Shown in pieces: positions 59,835 through 64,000 of a stretch of DNA of 64,000 nucleotides. A model generated the notes under the pieces. It made no database searches. It saw only the letters and a list, made by a program, of their open reading frames with translations, and was not told where the DNA came from. Each line of letters opens with the position of its first letter. Within the stretch, counting starts at the first letter, position 1. The stretch is from Clostridiales bacterium CCNA10. GTDB taxonomy: Bacteria; Bacillota; Clostridia; Oscillospirales; Oscillospiraceae. Position numbers and translations under genes: made by a program. The DNA is taken from assembly GCA_003573975.1 (NCBI GenBank), contig AP018533.1:1302001-1366000 (forward strand). Direction: 5' to 3'.

Positions 59835-61070
59835 TCAGCGCTGGGGCCTGCCGCCCACCCCAGTCCGCCGGTAGACGGTCTGGATGAGCAGCATGGAGAT
59901 CAGCAGGAAGAACAGGAACAGCCCATAGGCGGGGACATAGCTGCCGCCGAAGCGGTCGGCCAGCAGGCCGGGGACCGGCCCTGTGACCAGGGAGCCCAGC
60001 ATATAGGCGGAGGACAGCCACTTGACCAGCCGGTCATAGTCCTCCGGTGCGCTCAGATCCCCCGCCCACACGGAGAGGGTGACCGAGGAGAGAGGCATCC
60101 CCAGCCCGGTGAGGGTGATGGCGGCGGCGGCCAGTGGGAGGCTCCGGGTGGGAGCCAGACAGCACAGGGCGAAGCCGGCCAGAAAGACGCCGAAGATCAG
60201 GCTGTTGGCCATCCGGCTGCCCAGGCGGTCGCTGAGCCATCCGTAGAGCACCTTGGCGGCGATGAGGACAAGCCCCAGATAGGACATGAGCAGGGCCGCC
60301 GTTCCGCTGGAGAAGCCGGCGGAGGTGTACAGCACTGTGAGATGGGAGAAGCCCGGTCCGCAGGGACCGCCGGTGAGAAAGGCGGACAGGAGCACCATCC
60401 CCAGGAGGGGGCGGCTCAGCCCCTCCCCCCGGCCTCCGGGTGCGGAGTCCCCGGCCCGCTGAAGCTCCGGGCAGTCAGGGGAGTCCCGCACCAAAAGAAG
60501 CACCAGCAGGGTGAGCAGCACTCCGGCGGCCGCCTCCCAGAGAAAGGCGGCGGACAGCCCCAGGGCCTGGATGGCCCCGGTGATGAGGGGCGGGGCAAAG
60601 ATGGTGGAGATCCCGCTGCCTGCGGCGGCCATCCCCAGGGCGAAGCCCCGGCCGGTGGGGAACCAGCGGGAGATGACCAGGGTGAGGGGGATCATCCCCC
60701 CGTAGCCATAGGCAAGGCCGGACAGGACCGCCCCGCCGCAGTAGGCGGAGAAGCCGCGGGCAAAGCCGAAGAGGAGATAGGAGCCCACAAAGCAGGCCAT
60801 TCCCAGGACCATGGTGTTCCGTAGGCCCAGCCGGCGGCACAGCCGGTCCACGGTGAGCATGGACAGCAGGGCGAACAGGCTCCGGACCGTGGTGATCCAG
60901 GAGCCCTGGGCGTTGGTGAAGCCGTGGACGCGGAGCAGATAGGGCTGATAGACCGTAAAGGCGTTGACCCCCAGTCCCATCACTGTGAACAGGGCAAGCC
61001 CGCAGCCCAGGCAGACCACCCAGGCCCGGAGACCGGCGCTTCGGGACGGTGCGTGACTGGCAATTCTCAC
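59835..61070 (-). CDS. MFS transporter (12 membrane helices)
   Basis: The protein is hydrophobic throughout, with about 12 helices. Between helices 2 and 3 is a DRLCRRLGLRN stretch, and DRLGSRMANS repeats the motif in the second half, as in MFS proteins. Oxalate/formate- and monocarboxylate-type antiporters are the closest in look (GMIPLTLVISRWFPTGRGFALG). The substrate is not readable. I chose the GTG at 61070, after GGGGGGAT; the frame is open to 61112. Confidence 0.85.
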   Translation of the reverse strand: MRIASHAPSRSAGLRAWVVCLGCGLALFTVMGLGVNAFTVYQPYLLRVHGFTNAQGSWITTVRSLFALLSMLTVDRLCRRLGLRNTMVLGMACFVGSYLLFGFARGFSAYCGGAVLSGLAYGYGGMIPLTLVISRWFPTGRGFALGMAAAGSGISTIFAPPLITGAIQALGLSAAFLWEAAAGVLLTLLVLLLVRDSPDCPELQRAGDSAPGGRGEGLSRPLLGMVLLSAFLTGGPCGPGFSHLTVLYTSAGFSSGTAALLMSYLGLVLIAAKVLYGWLSDRLGSRMANSLIFGVFLAGFALCCLAPTRSLPLAAAAITLTGLGMPLSSVTLSVWAGDLSAPEDYDRLVKWLSSAYMLGSLVTGPVPGLLADRFGGSYVPAYGLFLFFLLISMLLIQTVYRRTGVGGRPQR

Positions 61071-61151
61071 AGAGATCCCCCCATTTCGTGCCCTAAGCGT
61101 ACCACAGAACAACGGCGGTTGTAAAGATATTCTATGAGAGGAGGGCGCCTC

Positions 61152-62408
61152 ATGCTTCAGGACTGGATCTGGCTGACTACAAGGAAGGCACTGGGACCCA
61201 GGGGCGTGCTCCGGGTGCTGGAGTACTTCGGCACGCCGGAGCGGGCGTTTTACGCCGATTCGGAGCAGTACGATCAGATCCCGGAGCTGCCCGCCGCGGC
61301 CCGGGCGTCCCTCCGGGAGAAGAGGATGGACGAGGCAGACCGGATCCTGGGGGAGTGCGACCGGCTGGGACTGCGGGTGATGACCCTCCAGGACGGGGAC
61401 TACCCCGGCCGCCTGCGGGAGATCGCAGCGCCGCCGGCGGTGCTGTACATTCGGGGCCGGGTGTTCCGCTTCGATGAGGAGGCGGCCATCGGCGTGGTGG
61501 GCAGCCGGGATCCCTCACCCTATGGGGAGCGGGTGGCCGCCCAGTTGGGCCTGGAGCTGGCCCGAGGCGGGGCCCTGCTGGTCTCCGGCATTGCCCAGGG
61601 GATCGACTCTACCGCCCTGAAGGGTGCGCTCAAGGGCGGCGGACCCGTGGTCTCTGTGCTGGCGGGCGGGGTGGACGTGCCCTACCCCAGCCAGAACCGC
61701 TTTCTGTATGAGGATGTGGCGGCGGCCGGAGCGCTCATCAGCGAGTACCCGCCCGGCACACGCCACAAGGCGGAGCACTTCCCAGTGCGCAACCGCCTCA
61801 TCAGCGGGCTGTCCCTGGGGGTGGTGGCGGTGGAGTGCGCCCGGTTCAGCGGGACCATGAAGACCATCGAGCACGCCATGGACCAGGACCGGGATATTTT
61901 CGCGGTGCCGGGGAATATCGACGCCCCCAGGAGCGAGGGCCCCAACTGGCTCCTCCGGCAGGGGGCCCGCCCGGTGACCTGCACCCAGGACATCCTGGAG
62001 GAGTACTGGCTCCGCTTTCCTCAGAAGCTGGCACAGTCCGCCCCGCTGCCACCGGAGGCGGCCCAGCAGCGGCTGGAGCAGCTCCGGAGCCGGAAAGGCC
62101 CGGAGGAGACCGGGCCGGAGGAGGAGCGGGAGGAGGCTCCCGCTCCCGGCGGCCCCCCGGAGGACGGGGCTCCAGACCTGGAGCGGGTCCCGCGGGGGGA
62201 GCAGCGCTCCCGCTTTACAGACGACCAGCTGACCCTGCTCCGGGCCATGGCGGGACGGAAGAAGACGAGTACCGCAGATGAGCTGGTGGAGGAGACCCAG
62301 ATCCCGGCCCGCCGGGTGCTGTCCGCCCTCACCATGCTCCAGGTAGACGGAGCCGCCCGGGAGCACCCCGGGAAGCGGTTTTCCCCGCTGGTGGAGCTGG
62401 AGGAGTGA
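61152..62408 (+). CDS. dprA: DNA processing protein DprA
   Basis: DprA loads RecA on incoming ssDNA in natural transformation. The Rossmann core has GVVGSRDPSPYGERV from residue 114, then SGIAQGIDSTALKGAL, GGVDVPYPSQN, and HFPVRNRLISGLSLGVVAVE. The C-terminal part has an Arg/Pro-rich linker and a winged helix. AGGAGGG precedes the ATG at 61152. 418 aa is slightly long because of the linker. topA follows, a common pairing. Confidence 0.92.
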   Translation: MLQDWIWLTTRKALGPRGVLRVLEYFGTPERAFYADSEQYDQIPELPAAARASLREKRMDEADRILGECDRLGLRVMTLQDGDYPGRLREIAAPPAVLYIRGRVFRFDEEAAIGVVGSRDPSPYGERVAAQLGLELARGGALLVSGIAQGIDSTALKGALKGGGPVVSVLAGGVDVPYPSQNRFLYEDVAAAGALISEYPPGTRHKAEHFPVRNRLISGLSLGVVAVECARFSGTMKTIEHAMDQDRDIFAVPGNIDAPRSEGPNWLLRQGARPVTCTQDILEEYWLRFPQKLAQSAPLPPEAAQQRLEQLRSRKGPEETGPEEEREEAPAPGGPPEDGAPDLERVPRGEQRSRFTDDQLTLLRAMAGRKKTSTADELVEETQIPARRVLSALTMLQVDGAAREHPGKRFSPLVELEE

Positions 62409-62493
62409 GAGGCAGGCGGAGTTCTGTCCCAGTATTATTTCTTTCACGCGGCAGCGCCGCGTTTCATATTTCTAATTCGGAGGTCATTGCAGA

Positions 62494-64000
62494 ATGGCAT
62501 CAAAAACTGATCTGGTGATCGTAGAGTCCCCGTCCAAGGCAAAGACCATCGGGAAGTACCTTGGTCCGGGCTATGAAGTGAAAGCGTCTATGGGCCACGT
62601 CCGGGACCTGCCCAAGAGCAAGATGAGCGTGGACATCGAGGGCGGGTTCATCCCCAACTATCAGCCCATCAAAGGGAAGGAGGATGTGATCAGCGACCTG
62701 AAAAAGGCGGCCAAAAAGAGCGACCGGGTCTATCTGGCCACCGACCCCGACCGGGAGGGAGAGGCCATTTCCTGGCATTTGAAGGAGCTGCTGGGCATCC
62801 CCGATGACAAGACCTATCGGGTGACTTTCAATGAGATCACCAAAAAGGTGGTCAACGAGTCCATCGCCAGCCCCCGGGCCATCGACCAGAACCTGGTGGA
62901 CGCCCAGCAGGCCCGGCGCATCCTGGACCGGATCGTGGGCTATGAGCTCTCCCCCCTGCTGTGGAAGAAGATCCGGCGGGGGCTGTCCGCCGGCCGGGTG
63001 CAGTCGGTTGCCACCCGCCTGGTCGTGGAGCGGGAGGAGGAGATCCGCGCCTTCCAGCCCCAGGAGTACTGGTCCATCCAGGCCGATCTGGGCCGGGTGC
63101 GCCCCAATCTGGGCGGGTTCCAGGCCATGTTCCACGGTCGGGAGAAGAAGATGGAGCTGCACAGCGAGGCGGAGGCGGACGCTGTGATCCAGGCGGTGTC
63201 GGGCCAGCCTTTCACTGTCTCCAAGGTGAAGCGGCAGGACAAGCTGCGCAACCCCGCGCCCCCCTTCACCACCTCCACCCTCCAGCAGGAGGCCTCCCGC
63301 AAGCTGAATATGACCCCCGCCCGCACCATGTCCATCGCCCAGCAGCTCTATGAGGGCGTGGACATCACTGGAGAGGGAACGGTGGGTCTGATCACCTATA
63401 TGCGTACCGACTCCCTCCGCCTGTCCGAGGAGGCCATTGCCGCGGCCAAGGGCTTTATCGAGCACCGCTACGGCCGGGAGTACTATCCTCCCCAGGCCCG
63501 CCACTACAAGTCCAAGGGCAACGCCCAGGACGCCCACGAGGCCATCCGGCCCTCCGATGTGAACCTGGTGCCGGAGGACATCAAGAAGGACCTGACCAGC
63601 GAGCAGTTCCGCCTCTATAAGCTGATCTGGAGCCGCTTCCTGGCCTGTCAGATGGCCAGCGCGGTGTATGACAGCGTCTCCATCGAGGCGCAGTCCGCCG
63701 GTTATACCTTCCGGGCCAGCCACTCGGAACTGAAGTTCTCCGGCTTTACCGCCGTCTATGAGGAGGGGCGGGACGACGAGGAGGAGGCTCCCCAGTCCCC
63801 TCTGCCCGATCTGCGGGAGGGGGAGCCCCTGGAGCTGAAGGAGACCCGGAAGGAGCAGCACTTCACCCAGCCCCCCGCCCGGTACTCCGAGGCCACCCTG
63901 ATCCGGGCCCTGGAGGAGAAGGGGATCGGACGCCCCTCCACCTACGCCCCCACCATCTCCACCATCCTCAATCGGGAGTATGTGGTGAAGGAGGGCCGGG
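62494..64000 (+). CDS. topA: DNA topoisomerase I, N-terminal part (runs off the window)
   Basis: It relaxes negative supercoils through a tyrosine-DNA bond. Toprim: LVIVESPSKAKTIGKYLG at the start and TDPDREGEAISWHL. The catalytic Tyr 302 lies in LITYMRTDSLR. CGGAGG precedes the ATG at 62494. About 502 codons are visible without a stop; the C-terminal zinc domains lie outside. The gene is intact as far as seen. Confidence 0.95.
   Translation, partial: MASKTDLVIVESPSKAKTIGKYLGPGYEVKASMGHVRDLPKSKMSVDIEGGFIPNYQPIKGKEDVISDLKKAAKKSDRVYLATDPDREGEAISWHLKELLGIPDDKTYRVTFNEITKKVVNESIASPRAIDQNLVDAQQARRILDRIVGYELSPLLWKKIRRGLSAGRVQSVATRLVVEREEEIRAFQPQEYWSIQADLGRVRPNLGGFQAMFHGREKKMELHSEAEADAVIQAVSGQPFTVSKVKRQDKLRNPAPPFTTSTLQQEASRKLNMTPARTMSIAQQLYEGVDITGEGTVGLITYMRTDSLRLSEEAIAAAKGFIEHRYGREYYPPQARHYKSKGNAQDAHEAIRPSDVNLVPEDIKKDLTSEQFRLYKLIWSRFLACQMASAVYDSVSIEAQSAGYTFRASHSELKFSGFTAVYEEGRDDEEEAPQSPLPDLREGEPLELKETRKEQHFTQPPARYSEATLIRALEEKGIGRPSTYAPTISTILNREYVVKEGR

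Noticed and set aside
61515..62447. Long minus-strand open frame opposite dprA
   Set aside because: DprA motifs are on the plus strand; GC-rich DNA gives long shadow frames.
62500..63861. Long minus-strand open frame (453 codons)
   Set aside because: It is the shadow of topA on the plus strand, which has the Toprim and Tyr motifs; the minus frame is low in complexity and Leu/Gly-rich.
1..64000. CRISPR array, tRNA or rRNA genes, insertion sequences
   Set aside because: I saw no regularly spaced direct repeats, no tRNA cloverleaf and no transposase motif on either strand.

Overview
The window holds about 58.2 kb of an integrated mobile element joined, near position 58,250, to about 5.7 kb of host chromosome. 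The host looks like a GC-rich gut member of the Clostridia (Oscillospiraceae-like). That is inferred from AGGAGG-type ribosome binding sites throughout, a Clostridia-type MetRS C-terminal domain, the dprA-topA pair and the visibly higher GC of the chromosomal end; no rRNA or tRNA gene is present to test it.

Layout. 11-1399: Fic protein and a small hypothetical gene. 1454-6619: a run of small hypothetical genes, with a twice-frameshifted NADAR gene. 6603-11602: hypothetical genes, a SAM-binding methylase-like protein, a DUF4406 protein and a protein combining an ADP-ribosyltransferase-like region with an HD domain. 11643-16702 (minus): DinG-like helicase, a triple-repeat Cys-rich protein and a YodL-type protein. 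17011-21622: YkgJ protein, zinc-ribbon membrane protein, XF1762-type acetyltransferase. 21644-37380: SSB, MoxR-type ATPase with a metallopeptidase/VWA protein, sigma factor, PcfJ-like protein, second AAA ATPase and many hypotheticals, some broken. 37417-45945: YqaJ exonuclease, RecD2-like helicase, probable annealing protein, CHC2/Toprim primase, ParM-ParR. 46189-50470 (minus): PAPS-reductase-like protein and hypotheticals. 50867-55957: two very large unknown proteins. 56596-58208: Tn916-type excisionase and tyrosine integrase, then the junction. 58297-64000: the C-terminal part of metG, an rRNA methyltransferase, an MFS transporter, dprA and the first part of topA.

The strongest new observation is a family of eight regulatory modules, six on plus and two on minus, each at the head of a transcription unit. 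Each has a -35 box, an exactly 17-nt spacer, a -10 box, a box AGTATC, a small hairpin whose sequence changes but whose pairing is kept, a box close to CGTGTTTCAAAGC, then an intrinsic terminator. In seven of the eight a second intrinsic terminator follows before the first gene. Some units also contain internal terminators. This looks like an element-wide attenuation or antitermination regulon, possibly processive; the factor or signal is not evident in the window.

No relaxase, coupling protein, type IV secretion gene, capsid or portal gene is seen. The replication, recombination and partition genes (SSB, primase, helicases, YqaJ, ParMR) suggest an element with a plasmid-like stage; transfer genes, if any, must lie left of the window. 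Several genes carry apparent single-base losses (NADAR twice, a methylase-like gene, a gene near 33,880), which may be real decay or uncorrected indels in the sequence.
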